Positions 24,431 through 33,333 of a stretch of 64,000 bases of DNA are shown piece by piece. The notes beneath the pieces are model-generated. The model saw nothing but the letters and a program-made list of their open reading frames with translations, searched no databases and was not told where the DNA came from. The stretch's first letter is position 1. Each line of letters starts with the position of its first letter. The stretch spans positions 397,925 through 461,924 of the forward strand of contig NZ_BSTL01000006.1 of assembly GCF_030269485.1 (NCBI RefSeq), in the 5' to 3' direction. The DNA is from Actinoplanes sp. NBRC 103695 (lineage in GTDB: Bacteria; Actinomycetota; Actinomycetes; Mycobacteriales; Micromonosporaceae). Both the position numbers and the translations under genes were made by a program.

Positions 24431-25534
24431 GGCCAGCGCCGCCATGATGATGCGCTGGGCCCGGACCGGCTGGTCGCCGCCCATGCGCAGCGTGTTCACC
24501 GAGTAGACGAGCCGCCGGGACAGGTCACGGCTGGCGCCCATGCCGTTGTTGTAGCCCGGCCGGTCCCCGCTCTTGACCCACAGCACCTGCCCACCCGTCT
24601 CGAACCGGGTCAGCCCGGCGGAGTACACGGCCGGCTTGCCGGTGCCGAAGTCGCGCACCGCCGGAACGGTGAACATCTCCTCCAGCTGGGTCGCCGGGAC
24701 CAGCCGGCCGCTGAACAGGGCGACCATGAGCCGGTCCAGGTCACCGGTCGTCGAGATGATCTCGGCGGCCGACCACTGCAGCGACGGGTTGGCCAGCGTG
24801 ACGTCACGCCAGCCGCCGGCCGTCGCCTCGTAGCCGTGCACGTGCGGCCCGGGGATCCGGACGTCGTCGCCCGGCGTGCTGGTGCCGCTCAGGTGCAACG
24901 GTCGGATGATCCGGCGGTTCACCTCGTCGGCCCAGCGGTGGCCGGTCACCCTCTCGACGACCACGCCGGCCAGGATGTAGTCGGCGTTGCCGTAGCGCTG
25001 GTAGGTGCCCGGCTCGAACGCCAGGGGGATGCTGAGGTCGAGCTGGCTGCCCGGCGCCCAGTGGTCGTAACGGTGCTCGAAGAACCAGTCGGGCGTCTTG
25101 TGCGGCAGTTCCCGCCCGTTGATCCCGCTGGTGAACGTGAGCAGCTGACGGACAGTGATCGGCGCGTACGACGCGGGCAGGAACCCGGGCGCGTACTGCT
25201 GGACGGTGCCGTCCAGGCTCAGCCGGCCCTCCGCCGCCAGCTGCAGGACCACGGTGGCGGTGAACACCTTCGTCATCGAACCGATCCGGAACCGGCTGTC
25301 GGGACTCGGCCGGCGGTCCGCGCGTACGGAAATCCGCCCGGCCGTGCCCGACCAGCTGCCCGCCGTTCCTCGAACCTGGACCACCGCCGCGCTGACCTCG
25401 TCGTCGGGCACGTCGTCGAGGGCCGCCTCCAGCGCGGCGGTATCGAGTGACTCGGGAGCCGGAGCGGCCATCGCCGCGCCTGGCGCGGCCAGGACCAGCA
25501 CGGCCGTCAGTGCGTGAAGGGGGAGAAATCGCAT
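24428..25534 (-). CDS. secreted serine hydrolase (class C beta-lactamase / DD-peptidase fold)
   Basis: A 368-residue protein with a signal peptide ending GAAMAAPA. The SxxK motif is S-M-T-K (RIGSMTKVF), with a YGN-type second motif (QRYGNADYIL) and a VKSGDRPGY third motif. These match D-Ala-D-Ala carboxypeptidase or esterase-type serine hydrolases acting outside the cell. GGAAGG lies 8-9 nt before the ATG. It is upstream of the two-component system and may be its target. Confidence 0.85.
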   Translation of the reverse strand: MRFLPLHALTAVLVLAAPGAAMAAPAPESLDTAALEAALDDVPDDEVSAAVVQVRGTAGSWSGTAGRISVRADRRPSPDSRFRIGSMTKVFTATVVLQLAAEGRLSLDGTVQQYAPGFLPASYAPITVRQLLTFTSGINGRELPHKTPDWFFEHRYDHWAPGSQLDLSIPLAFEPGTYQRYGNADYILAGVVVERVTGHRWADEVNRRIIRPLHLSGTSTPGDDVRIPGPHVHGYEATAGGWRDVTLANPSLQWSAAEIISTTGDLDRLMVALFSGRLVPATQLEEMFTVPAVRDFGTGKPAVYSAGLTRFETGGQVLWVKSGDRPGYNNGMGASRDLSRRLVYSVNTLRMGGDQPVRAQRIIMAALA

Positions 25535-25595
25535 GCGTCGAGCCTTCCGTCCACTGTGGCGCAGACGAATCCGGCAATTGCCCTGAGCGAGCCCC

Positions 25596-25775
25596 TAGAT
25601 GTTCGTCGGCCGCTCCAGGTTCTCGGGGTAGCGGCCAGGCCAGGGCGATCGGTGCCGGGGTGGCGTCGTGGCGTGCCGCGATGAGGCCGAGCAGCTCCAC
25701 CAGCGTCAGGTTGGTCTCCCGGGCGGCGGCGTCGAACCGCGGGATCATCCGGCGGATGTCGTCGCCACGGCACGA
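25596..25775 (-). pseudogene. aldo-keto reductase C-terminal relic
   Basis: The minus frame reads DDIRRMIPRFDAAARETN and then LLGLIAARHDATPAPIALAW, typical of the C-terminal third of aldo-keto reductases. A one-base shift then leads to YPENLERPTNI and a stop. Both ends of the gene are missing. Confidence 0.55.
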
Positions 25776-25796
25776 GGTCCGGGCCGGCCGCGCTGG

Positions 25797-26999
25797 TCAG
25801 CCGCCTGAGCCACCCTCGTCGGGCGCGACGCCGGTGATGGCCTGGACCTCGCGCCCGATCATCTCCACCAGCGGTCCGCCGTCGCGGTTGCTGAGGATGA
25901 CGCCGACCCAGCCGGTGTCCGGGTAGATGCTCCAGTTGGCGCCGACGCCGGGGTTGCCACCGGCACGCTCGTAGATCCACTGGCCGCCGGTGATCTGGAC
26001 CGCCAGGCCGTACGCCCCGAACGACGCCGGGCCGTGCGGCAGCTTGGCGGCGAAGAGGACGTCGGCCCACGGCCGGTCCAGCACGGTGCCGCCGGCCAGG
26101 CCGTGCGCGTACCGCACCAGGTCCGGCGCGCTGGCGAAGCCGCCGTCGCCGGGGGCGTCGATGAAGGCGCGGCCGGGGTTCTTGCCCAGGATGTAGTCGT
26201 AAGGGCTGCCCTGGTCCAGGTTGCGCACGGCGTCCACCCGGCCGCCTCCGGCCACCTCCATGTACGGGTGCGCGAGGCGCTTGTCGGTGAGCCATCGCGG
26301 CCGGGTGTAGAACCCCGACCCGGTCATGCCGGCGCGGCGGAAGATGTTCTCCTCGACGTAGTCCCAGTACGTCTTGCCGGTCACGGCCTCCACGATCAGC
26401 GCCGGAATGGTGATCTCGGGCTCCGCGTGGGTCGTGGTGGGCAGGCCGGGTACGCCCACCAGCTTCGACTGCCGGGCCCGCCGCACGTAGTACTCGTGCA
26501 CCTCGTCCCGGCTCTGGAAGACGCGCTCCACGTCCTCGGCGGGAGCCTCCAGCCCGGACGTGCCGGAGAGCAGCTGGTGGATGGTCACCCGTTCGGCGAT
26601 GTCGGCGTCGAAGCCGGTCAGGTGCTTGCCCACCGTGTCCGACAGCGCCAGCCTGCCCCGCTGCGCCAGCTGCAGGACCGCCACCGGGAGGAACGGCTTG
26701 CCCGCCGAACTGAGACTGAACGCGGTGCCCTCGTGGTTGCGGATGCCTCTCTCCTGGTCGGCCATGCCGTAGCTGCGGGACAACACGGTCCGGCCGCGGT
26801 GCGACAGCAGCACCACGCCGGAGAACCTGCCCTCGGCGGCCAGCCCCGCCACGTACCGGTCGTAGGCGCCACCGGGCAGGGTGTCCCGCGGGATCCGGTC
26901 GCTCACGGCACGAGGGGCGGCAGAGGCGGCGAACGGCACGGCGCCGAGCGCGGCCAGCACGGAACGCCTCCGCATCGGGGACTCGTCGATGGGTTTCAT
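25797..26999 (-). CDS. exported beta-lactamase-family serine hydrolase, Tat-type signal
   Basis: A 400-residue protein. The N-terminus MRRRSVLAALGAVPFAASAAP (from an internal ATG) is a Tat-like signal. The active-site SxxK is S-A-G-K (SLSSAGKPF), and a Tyr motif and a C-terminal His/Lys-Gly segment follow (YERAGGNPG). It is probably an esterase or DD-peptidase-like enzyme. Two starts (26999, 26975) are possible, and the second gives the cleaner signal. Confidence 0.82.
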   Translation of the reverse strand: MKPIDESPMRRRSVLAALGAVPFAASAAPRAVSDRIPRDTLPGGAYDRYVAGLAAEGRFSGVVLLSHRGRTVLSRSYGMADQERGIRNHEGTAFSLSSAGKPFLPVAVLQLAQRGRLALSDTVGKHLTGFDADIAERVTIHQLLSGTSGLEAPAEDVERVFQSRDEVHEYYVRRARQSKLVGVPGLPTTTHAEPEITIPALIVEAVTGKTYWDYVEENIFRRAGMTGSGFYTRPRWLTDKRLAHPYMEVAGGGRVDAVRNLDQGSPYDYILGKNPGRAFIDAPGDGGFASAPDLVRYAHGLAGGTVLDRPWADVLFAAKLPHGPASFGAYGLAVQITGGQWIYERAGGNPGVGANWSIYPDTGWVGVILSNRDGGPLVEMIGREVQAITGVAPDEGGSGG

Positions 27000-27083
27000 G
27001 CCTCCACTGAAGACCGGGGACTGTTGCGGTGGCGTAAGCGGTTTTCGATATGCCCGCGATACCCGAGGTGAGAGGCTGGGCGC

Positions 27084-27521
27084 ATGACGACGACCTTGTC
27101 CTCGGCCTGGGAGCTGAGCCGCGCGGATTCCGGGCTCGCGATCGTGTCCACGCTCCGCGCCGACCGGACGATCCAGGCCTCCCTGGTCAACACCGGGATC
27201 ATCACGCGCGGCGAGCCGGTGCTGGCCTTCGTCACGTACGGGCGGGTGAAGCTCGCCAATCTCCGGGAGCGGCCGCAGGTGACCGTGGCCTTCCGCAACG
27301 GCTGGCAGTGGGCGGCGGTCGAGGGCCGCGCCGAGCTGATCGGCCCGGACGACCCCCGCCCCGACGTCGACGCCGAGGGCCTCCGCCTGCTGCTGCGCGA
27401 GATCTTCACCGCCGCGGGCGGCAACCATGACGACTGGGACGAATACGACCGCACGATGGTCGAGCAGCGCCGCACGGCCGCCCTGATCACGCCGTCCCGG
27501 GTCTACTCCAACGCTCAGTAG
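27084..27521 (+). CDS. PPOX-class F420-dependent oxidoreductase
   Basis: A 145-residue split-barrel protein with SGLAIVSTLRADRTIQASLVN, then TYGRVKLANLRERPQVTVAFRNGWQWAAVEGRAELIGPDD, ending with DDWDEYDRTMVEQRR. This is the layout of TIGR03618-like F420-binding enzymes. It is divergent from the preceding hydrolase gene and its end overlaps the convergent aldo-keto reductase by 7 bp. A close paralogue is at 35955. Confidence 0.85.
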   Translation: MTTTLSSAWELSRADSGLAIVSTLRADRTIQASLVNTGIITRGEPVLAFVTYGRVKLANLRERPQVTVAFRNGWQWAAVEGRAELIGPDDPRPDVDAEGLRLLLREIFTAAGGNHDDWDEYDRTMVEQRRTAALITPSRVYSNAQ

Positions 27522-28597
27522 CGGACGTCGCTCGCCAGCAGCGGCGGGTAGACAGCGGACGACTCGCCGTCGATGGTGGTGCCCCCGAACTGCAGCATGG
27601 TCCGCATCTCGCCGTGCAGCGAGGCTGGGTAGCCCAGGACCGGCGCCGACACCGTGTCCAGGCGGGACAGCTGGTCGGCCGTCAGCGTCAGGTCGAGCGC
27701 GGCCAGGTTGTCCTCGAGGTGTTCGAAGCGGCGCGCCCCGACGATCGGGACCACGGTGCCGGGGCGGGCGCGCAGCCAGGCCAGCGCCACCGCCGCCGGG
27801 GAGGCGTGCTGCTCGGCGGCCACCGCGGCGACCGCCTCGATGACGTCGAACTCGGCGTCGCTCGGACGGCCGACGTACGCGGTGCGGGCCGAGTCGGCGC
27901 CGCTCCCGTTCCGCCGGTACTTGCCCGACAGGAAGCCGTTGCGCAGCGGGCTCCACGGCGTCAGCGCGATCCCCTGGTCGTGGGCGAACGGCACGATCTC
28001 CGATTCCACCGTACGGGCGAGCAGCGAGTACTCGACCTGCAGTGCGATGAGCGGGGTCCAGCCGCGCAGCAGCGCCGTGGTCTGCGCCTGCGCCGTCACC
28101 CACGCGGGCGTGTTGGAGAACCCGATGTACCGGATCTTCCCGGCCCGGACCAGGTCGTCAAGCGTCCGCAGGGTCTCCTCGATCGGGGTGTTGCGGTCCC
28201 AGTTGTGCAGCCAGTAGAGGTCGATGTGGCCGGTCCGCATCCGGCGCAGCGACTCGTCCAGCTGGGCGACGATCGAGCCCCGCCCGGCGCCGCCGCCGTT
28301 CGGATCGCCGGGGTGCATGTTGAAGAAGAACTTCGTGGCCAGCACCACCCGGTCGCGGCGGCCCGGCTGGCGGGCGAAGAAGTCACCGAGGATCTTCTCC
28401 GAGTGGCCGTTGGTGTAGAAGTTCGCGGTGTCGATGAAGTTGCCGCCCCGGTCCAGGTACGCGGCGAGGATCTTCTCCGATTCCTCCACGGAGCTGCCGG
28501 CGCCGGGCGGATCCTCTCCGAAGTTCATCGCGCCGAGGGCGAACGGGCTGACGCGGAGTCCGGAGCGGCCGAGGGTCACATAGTGGTCGAGAGGCAT
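27515..28597 (-). CDS. aldo-keto reductase
   Basis: A full-length 360-residue TIM-barrel reductase with catalytic Asp/Tyr (FIDTANFYTNG), Lys (LATKFFF) and His (LYWLHNWD), and the NADPH site VPIVGARRFEHLEDNLAAL. Substrate unknown. It diverges from an AraC regulator 39 bp away, which is likely its regulator. Confidence 0.9.
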   Translation of the reverse strand: MPLDHYVTLGRSGLRVSPFALGAMNFGEDPPGAGSSVEESEKILAAYLDRGGNFIDTANFYTNGHSEKILGDFFARQPGRRDRVVLATKFFFNMHPGDPNGGGAGRGSIVAQLDESLRRMRTGHIDLYWLHNWDRNTPIEETLRTLDDLVRAGKIRYIGFSNTPAWVTAQAQTTALLRGWTPLIALQVEYSLLARTVESEIVPFAHDQGIALTPWSPLRNGFLSGKYRRNGSGADSARTAYVGRPSDAEFDVIEAVAAVAAEQHASPAAVALAWLRARPGTVVPIVGARRFEHLEDNLAALDLTLTADQLSRLDTVSAPVLGYPASLHGEMRTMLQFGGTTIDGESSAVYPPLLASDVRY

Positions 28598-28636
28598 GTG
28601 AACAGCCTGCCGCCGATGCGGCCGGCGAGGTAGGCC

Positions 28637-29527
28637 GTGCGAACGCGACTCTTGCACGATCCTGCCGTTGTGGGGTTTTCTGTGCAGGTGGACTTGAGCG
28701 AGCTGGTCGAAGCACATTCGCGGGCTGACATGCGTACCCGAATCTCCGGTCTGTGGTTGTCCAGGGTGACCACCACCGAGCCGGAGTATTCGCTGACCGA
28801 CCCGATGCTGGTCGTGATGGTGCGAGGCGGGAAGCGTCTTCTGCTGGGCGACCGGGTGTACGAGTACCGCACCGGCCAGTGTCTCCTGGTGACCACCGGG
28901 CTGCCGGTGACCGGCCACTTCTTCGACACGCCCGCGCTTGGTGTGGCCCTCACCCTGCGGCCGGAGGGGATCGCGCCGCTGCTGCTCGCCGCCCCGCCTG
29001 TCCCCCGCTCGTCCGGCGCGGCCGCGATCGCCACCTTCGAGATCGGGCCCGGTCTGCTCGACGCGGTGACCCGGCTGGTGCGCCTGCTCGACCAGCCGGG
29101 CGACATCGAAATGCTGGCGCCGCTGTACGAACGCGAGATCCTGTGGCGCCTGCTCACCGGCCCGCACGGCGACGTGCTGCGGCAGATCGCGCTCGCGGAC
29201 AGCAGCCTCGCTCACATCAACCGGGCGATCACCTGGCTGCGCGACAACTACGCCGAGCCGACGAGGGTCGACGACCTGGCCCGCCTGGCCGGCATGAGCA
29301 CGTCCGCCTTCCACCGCCACTTCCGCGACGTCACGGCGATGAGCCCGCTGCAGTTCCAGAAACGCCTGCGCCTCCAGGAGGCCCGCGCCCTGCTGCTGGC
29401 CCGCCCCGACGACGTGGCCGGCGTGGGCCACCTGGTGGGTTACGACAGCCCGTCCCAGTTCAGCCGGGAGTACCGCCGCCTGTTCGGCGCGCCACCCGGG
29501 CGGGACGCCGCACGCCTGCGCGGGTGA
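28637..29527 (+). CDS. AraC-family regulator (AraC_N type)
   Basis: About 296 residues. An N-terminal cupin-like AraC_N domain (LLVVMVRGGKRLLLGDRVYEY) is followed by two C-terminal helix-turn-helix units (RVDDLARLAGMSTSAFHRHFRDVT; GHLVGYDSPSQFSREYRRLFG). GTG starts at 28637, 28670, 28682 and 28688 are all possible. It is divergent from the aldo-keto reductase and probably controls it. Confidence 0.85.
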   Translation: MRTRLLHDPAVVGFSVQVDLSELVEAHSRADMRTRISGLWLSRVTTTEPEYSLTDPMLVVMVRGGKRLLLGDRVYEYRTGQCLLVTTGLPVTGHFFDTPALGVALTLRPEGIAPLLLAAPPVPRSSGAAAIATFEIGPGLLDAVTRLVRLLDQPGDIEMLAPLYEREILWRLLTGPHGDVLRQIALADSSLAHINRAITWLRDNYAEPTRVDDLARLAGMSTSAFHRHFRDVTAMSPLQFQKRLRLQEARALLLARPDDVAGVGHLVGYDSPSQFSREYRRLFGAPPGRDAARLRG

Positions 29528-29625
29528 TGTTTCCGGCGTCATCGATACGACACACGTGACGGCTGAACCGGGTGGGTGTCTTTTCCGTATCGCTGGGTGA
29601 TCGCCTCGCGTGACGGGAGAGTCGC

Positions 29626-30579
29626 ATGGACGCAACCCCCGGCAACGGCACTGAGTCGCTGCCCACCATCTCGGAGTACTGGCCGGATCTCCCCCATCGC
29701 ATCGCCGAAGCGGACTACTACTCCGAAGAGCCGACGGTGCCGTTCCCCCAAGTCCCCGCGTCCGGGCGCCCGACGCTGCCGCTCCCCCCGATCCCGATGC
29801 AGCTGCCGCCGCCCCCTCGCCCTCCCCGCCGCCGCAAGCGCCGTGGCCGGGTCGTGGTCTCCGCCCTGGCCGTGGTCGCCCTGGCCGCCGGCGGGACCTA
29901 CCTCTACACGCAACGACCTGCGGCCGGCCCTCCCGCGGCGGCCGCACCGAGCGCCGCCGCCGCCCCGCAGATCGTCACGGCGCCGCTGGACGACCGGAAA
30001 GCCGCGGTGTTCGTGCTGGCCAGCAACGCGTCCGCCGTCCGCGTCCGGGCCGGCGACACCGAGACCGACCTGTTCCGGGTGAGCAGCCCGCCGGGCGGCA
30101 GCGTGCGCCCCGAGACGAAGCTGTCCGGCGACACCGCCAGCCTGACCCTGATCGCCACCGGCGCGCCCGGCCCCGAGGCGGTCGACGTGCTGCTCTCCGC
30201 CGAGGTGCGCTGGACGCTGCGGGTCGACGCGGCCATCAACAGCGCCGACATCGACATCAGCAAGGCCGGCGTGGACCGGGTTGAGCTGGCCGGCGACGCC
30301 GCCGACATCCTGCTGCGCCTGCCGGCCCCGAGCGAAACCCTTCCGGTCCAGGTCACCGGTGACATCAACCGTTTGACGCTCTCGGCGGGTGGCGCGGCCC
30401 CGGTCCGGGTCCGGGCCCGCGGCGGCGCCGGCAGCGCCGAGATCGAGGGCAAACTGGTCCGCGGGGTCGCCCGGAACACCGTGTTCGAGCCCGGGGCGTG
30501 GCGTGGCGCCGACGACCGGGTGGACGTCGACGTGCGCGCCGGGCTCGGCCGGATCAGTGTCGAGAATCAACCCGGCTGA
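29626..30579 (+). CDS. single-span membrane protein with Pro-rich cytoplasmic tail
   Basis: The 317-residue protein has a Pro-rich cytoplasmic region (residues 1-70), a basic stop PRRRKRRGR, a membrane helix about 76-95 (VVVSALAVVALAAGGTYLYT), and a 220-residue external beta-rich domain resembling a putative adhesin/DUF4097-type repeat (INSADIDISKAGVDRVELAGDAADILL). GGGAGAG precedes the ATG. Function unknown. Confidence 0.65.
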   Translation: MDATPGNGTESLPTISEYWPDLPHRIAEADYYSEEPTVPFPQVPASGRPTLPLPPIPMQLPPPPRPPRRRKRRGRVVVSALAVVALAAGGTYLYTQRPAAGPPAAAAPSAAAAPQIVTAPLDDRKAAVFVLASNASAVRVRAGDTETDLFRVSSPPGGSVRPETKLSGDTASLTLIATGAPGPEAVDVLLSAEVRWTLRVDAAINSADIDISKAGVDRVELAGDAADILLRLPAPSETLPVQVTGDINRLTLSAGGAAPVRVRARGGAGSAEIEGKLVRGVARNTVFEPGAWRGADDRVDVDVRAGLGRISVENQPG

Positions 30580-30694
30580 CCGGCCTCCGCCTGTGGACAA
30601 CCGCGAATTCCGCCGTTCCCCGCGCTACGTTGACCGCCCACCCAGTGCCGGGGCGGGGGTGGCGGCGGGGCCCGAGTTGATCTTGAAATGCGGC

Positions 30695-31405
30695 TCAGTT
30701 GCCGACGCCCAGAGCTGACATGAAGGCCGACGGGTATCGGTCGCCCCGGGCCGCTCCCGCCGGGACGGCCTTCTCGATCTCGGCCAGGTCGTCGGGGCTG
30801 AGCGTCACGTCGAGCGACGGCAGCGCCTCGGCCAGCCGCTCGCGGGTGCGCGCGCCTACCAGCGGGACGATGTCCGCGCCCTGCGCCGCCACCCAGGCGA
30901 TCGCCAGCTGCGCCACCGGGTGGCCGGCCGCGGCGGCCACCCGGCCCAGGGCCGACGCCAGGGCCAGGTTGTGCTCGACGTTGCCGTCGGCGAAGCGCGG
31001 CATCATCGTGCGCAGGTCGCCGGGCACGGCCGGACCGGTGCCCCATCGGCCGGAGAGCAGGCCACGGCTCAGCACGCCGCACGCGGTCATGCCGATGCCC
31101 AGTTCCCGCAGCGTGGGCAGCACCTCGTGCTCGACGGCCCGGGACATCAGGGAGTACTCGATCTGCAGGTCGGCCACCGGGTGCACGGCGTTGGCCCGGC
31201 GGATCGTGGCCGCGTCGACCTCGGACCGGCCGAGGTGCCGCACGTAGCCGGCGTCGATCATCTCCTTGATCGCGCCGACCGTGTCCTCGATCGGGACGGC
31301 CGGGTCGGGCCGCGCGGGACGGTAGATGTCGATGTGGTCGACCCCCAGGCGGGCCATCGAGTACGCGAGGAAGTTGCGCACCGCCTCCGGCCGGTTGTCC
31401 TGCGG
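30695..31405 (-). pseudogene. aldo-keto reductase lacking its N-terminus
   Basis: The minus frame has DNRPEAVRNFLAYSMARLGVD, then HIDIYRPARPDPAVPIEDTV, and a normal C-terminus with VPLVGARTRERLAEALPSL. The first about 100 residues, carrying the catalytic Asp, Tyr and Lys, are absent. The match ends at about 31405, exactly where a truncated regulator begins on the other strand. A GTG at 31381 gives a 228-residue frame that cannot be an active reductase. Confidence 0.7.
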
Positions 31406-31800
31406 CGCCGGCGATCGGCGCTACGCCGCGTACCGCTGGTTCACCGAACCGCAGGTCCACGCACCCGGGGAGCGCGAGTCGCACGCCCGCCAGATGGTGG
31501 CCGACCTGCGCGCGACGGCGGGCCGACGGGCGGGCGATCCGGTGGTGACCGGGCTGGTCGAGCGGCTCCGGGCGGCGAGCGCCGACTTCCGGCGGCTGTG
31601 GTCCGAGCACGAGGTGGCGGTGCGCCGAGCCGACCGCAAGACGCTGATGAACGCGCGGGTCGGGCCGCTGCTGATGGACTGCGAGACCCTGATGACGCCC
31701 GACCAGGGTCAGCAGTTGCTGGTGCTGACCCCGGCCGGCGGCGAGTCCCGCGAGCGGCTGGCGCTGTTACGGGTGCTCGGCACGCAGGAGTTCCCGGTCA
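31406..31800 (+). pseudogene. MmyB-type XRE regulator lacking its N-terminus
   Basis: The plus frame reads RRYAAYRWFTEPQVHAPGER, then FRRLWSEHEVAVRRADRKTL and GPLLMDCETLMTPDQGQQLL, the C-terminal MmyB-like ligand domain. The helix-turn-helix half is missing. It abuts the truncated aldo-keto reductase head to head, as if one deletion removed both 5' ends and the shared promoter. Confidence 0.65.
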
Positions 31801-32616
31801 GGGCGGCGGACGAAGGCGTACGCGCAAAGCCTTTGAACTCGGAACCGGGGTGAGCGCGACCCGGAACCACTGGAGGGTCAGCCGCCGGTCGGGGAAGTTG
31901 AGCGAGCGCAACGTCCACGTGCCGTCGCTCGCGGGCTCGGGGCAGAACGTGGCGTCCTCGCGGAACAGGCGGGTGGTGTCGTTCCTGTTCAGCAGCAGCA
32001 GGAAGTCGCGGTGCCGCAGGTAGAAGCCGTCGATGTTCGACGACTCGAAGGACAGGCAGCCGTCGCCGGCCAGTCCTTCGCGCACCACGAACGTGGCGTC
32101 GGCCCGGTCCAGGGCGCGGCTGGCGCTGCCGATCTTCTCGAGCTGGGCCACGAAGTTGCGATGTCGCACCAGGACGCCCGGTCGCTCGGCGAACTCCAGC
32201 GCGGCTTTCCTGCCCAGCCAGGCCGACCAGGGCGGTTTCGGCTTTTCCGGCTTCTCGGGGGAAGAAGTCGGCCGGGTGGGCGTGGGGTCATCCGGCGCGG
32301 GTGGGGACGCGACGGCGAACCGGGCCGGAGGCTCCACTGTGGAGGGCGACGCCGACGGCAGCGGTTCCATCGGAATGGGGATCACCTGAACGGGTGACGG
32401 TGGGGACAGCGCGGGCATCGATCCGAACGGGAACGGGGTGGCGCGCACCTCGAGCGGGTCGGCGCCCCGCCGCGGCGACAGCGTGAGCGTGACCAGCACG
32501 GCGAGCGCCGTCACGGCCGCGATCAGCAGACCCCAGAAGGTCAGAGTGTCCCGCTCCCCGCGCAGCACATCGCGAATGAACGTCAAGGTATTCCTCGAAT
32601 CACGCACCGCCGCCAC
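31798..32616 (-). CDS. membrane-anchored AbfB-domain protein
   Basis: A 272-residue protein with a membrane helix at about 26-46 (LTFWGLLIAAVTALAVLVTL), a Pro/Ser-rich external linker to about 130, and a C-terminal AbfB-like trefoil: CLSFESSNIDGFYLRHRDFLLLL, then RSLNFPDRRLTLQWFRV. It likely displays a sugar-binding module on the cell surface. It is a second AbfB gene besides 17350-17712. Its 3' end meets the MmyB relic. Confidence 0.7.
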   Translation of the reverse strand: MAAVRDSRNTLTFIRDVLRGERDTLTFWGLLIAAVTALAVLVTLTLSPRRGADPLEVRATPFPFGSMPALSPPSPVQVIPIPMEPLPSASPSTVEPPARFAVASPPAPDDPTPTRPTSSPEKPEKPKPPWSAWLGRKAALEFAERPGVLVRHRNFVAQLEKIGSASRALDRADATFVVREGLAGDGCLSFESSNIDGFYLRHRDFLLLLNRNDTTRLFREDATFCPEPASDGTWTLRSLNFPDRRLTLQWFRVALTPVPSSKALRVRLRPPP

Positions 32617-32675
32617 GGCAAGGCTCGAATGAGGGGCTACGCAATCCTGGTGGATCTACACCTTGCACGCAAGAG

Positions 32676-33236
32676 CTAACCGTCCGCTTCGGAGGCGCGC
32701 AGACCGTCGAGGACGACCGCGCGCAGGCGCTTCGACCGGACTTCCCGCTCGCCCGGCGTCAGCAGGGAAAGGTAGCCGATGAGCAGGACCACGTCGCGGG
32801 CGTCGACGTCGGCGCGTACGGTCCCCGCGGCCCGGCCGGCGGCGAGCAGCAGATCGAGGGCCTCGGCGATCCGGCGGTGGCTGTGCTCGGTGGCGTCGGC
32901 GCGCATCGCCGCCTCGACCGCGGCGAAGACGCCCTGCTTCACCCAGGCGTACTCCTCCACCCGCTCCAGCCAGCGCTCCATCGCCTCGGCCGCGGGCAGG
33001 TCGCGCACCAGGTCGGCGGCCGCGTCGCACATCTCGTCGACATCGCGGCGGTAGACCTCCAGCAGGAGCGCCTCCCGGGTCGGGAAGTGCCGGTAGAGCG
33101 TGCCCTGGCCGACGCCGGCCGCCTTCGCGATCTCGTTCAGCCGCACGTCACCCACGGTGGCGGCGTCGCTGACGACCTCCCGCGCCACCTGCAGGATGCG
33201 GGCACGGTTCTCGGTGGCGTCCGCGCGTGGGGGCAC
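32676..33236 (-). CDS. TetR-family repressor of the adjacent SDR
   Basis: A 186-residue protein with the TetR helix-turn-helix VRLNEIAKAAGVGQGTLYRHFPTREALL. The GTG at 33236 is chosen because GGAGGAG lies 7 nt upstream; a longer frame would place an operator inside the coding region. It is divergent from an SDR gene. Two near-identical 18-bp palindromes lie between the genes, so autoregulation and control of the SDR are likely. Confidence 0.88.
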   Translation of the reverse strand: MPPRADATENRARILQVAREVVSDAATVGDVRLNEIAKAAGVGQGTLYRHFPTREALLLEVYRRDVDEMCDAAADLVRDLPAAEAMERWLERVEEYAWVKQGVFAAVEAAMRADATEHSHRRIAEALDLLLAAGRAAGTVRADVDARDVVLLIGYLSLLTPGEREVRSKRLRAVVLDGLRASEADG

Positions 33237-33260
33237 CGTCTCACTCCTCCGGCTGGCGTA

Positions 33261-33278
33261 AGCGGACACGTGTCCGCT
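33261..33278. promoter_or_regulatory. TetR operator 1, perfect 18-bp palindrome
   Basis: AGCGGACACGTGTCCGCT is fully self-complementary and lies 25 bp upstream of the TetR start. It matches operator 2, 33 bp away centre to centre. Confidence 0.75.
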
Positions 33279-33293
33279 AGTGTCGGTCGAGTA

Positions 33294-33311
33294 AGCGGAC
33301 ACGCGTCCGCT
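33294..33311. promoter_or_regulatory. TetR operator 2, near-perfect 18-bp palindrome
   Basis: AGCGGACACGCGTCCGCT differs from operator 1 at one base. It lies just before GAGGAGG and the SDR ATG at 33334, well placed to block that promoter. Confidence 0.72.
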
Positions 33312-33333
33312 TCCCTATCGAGGAGGTTACGCC

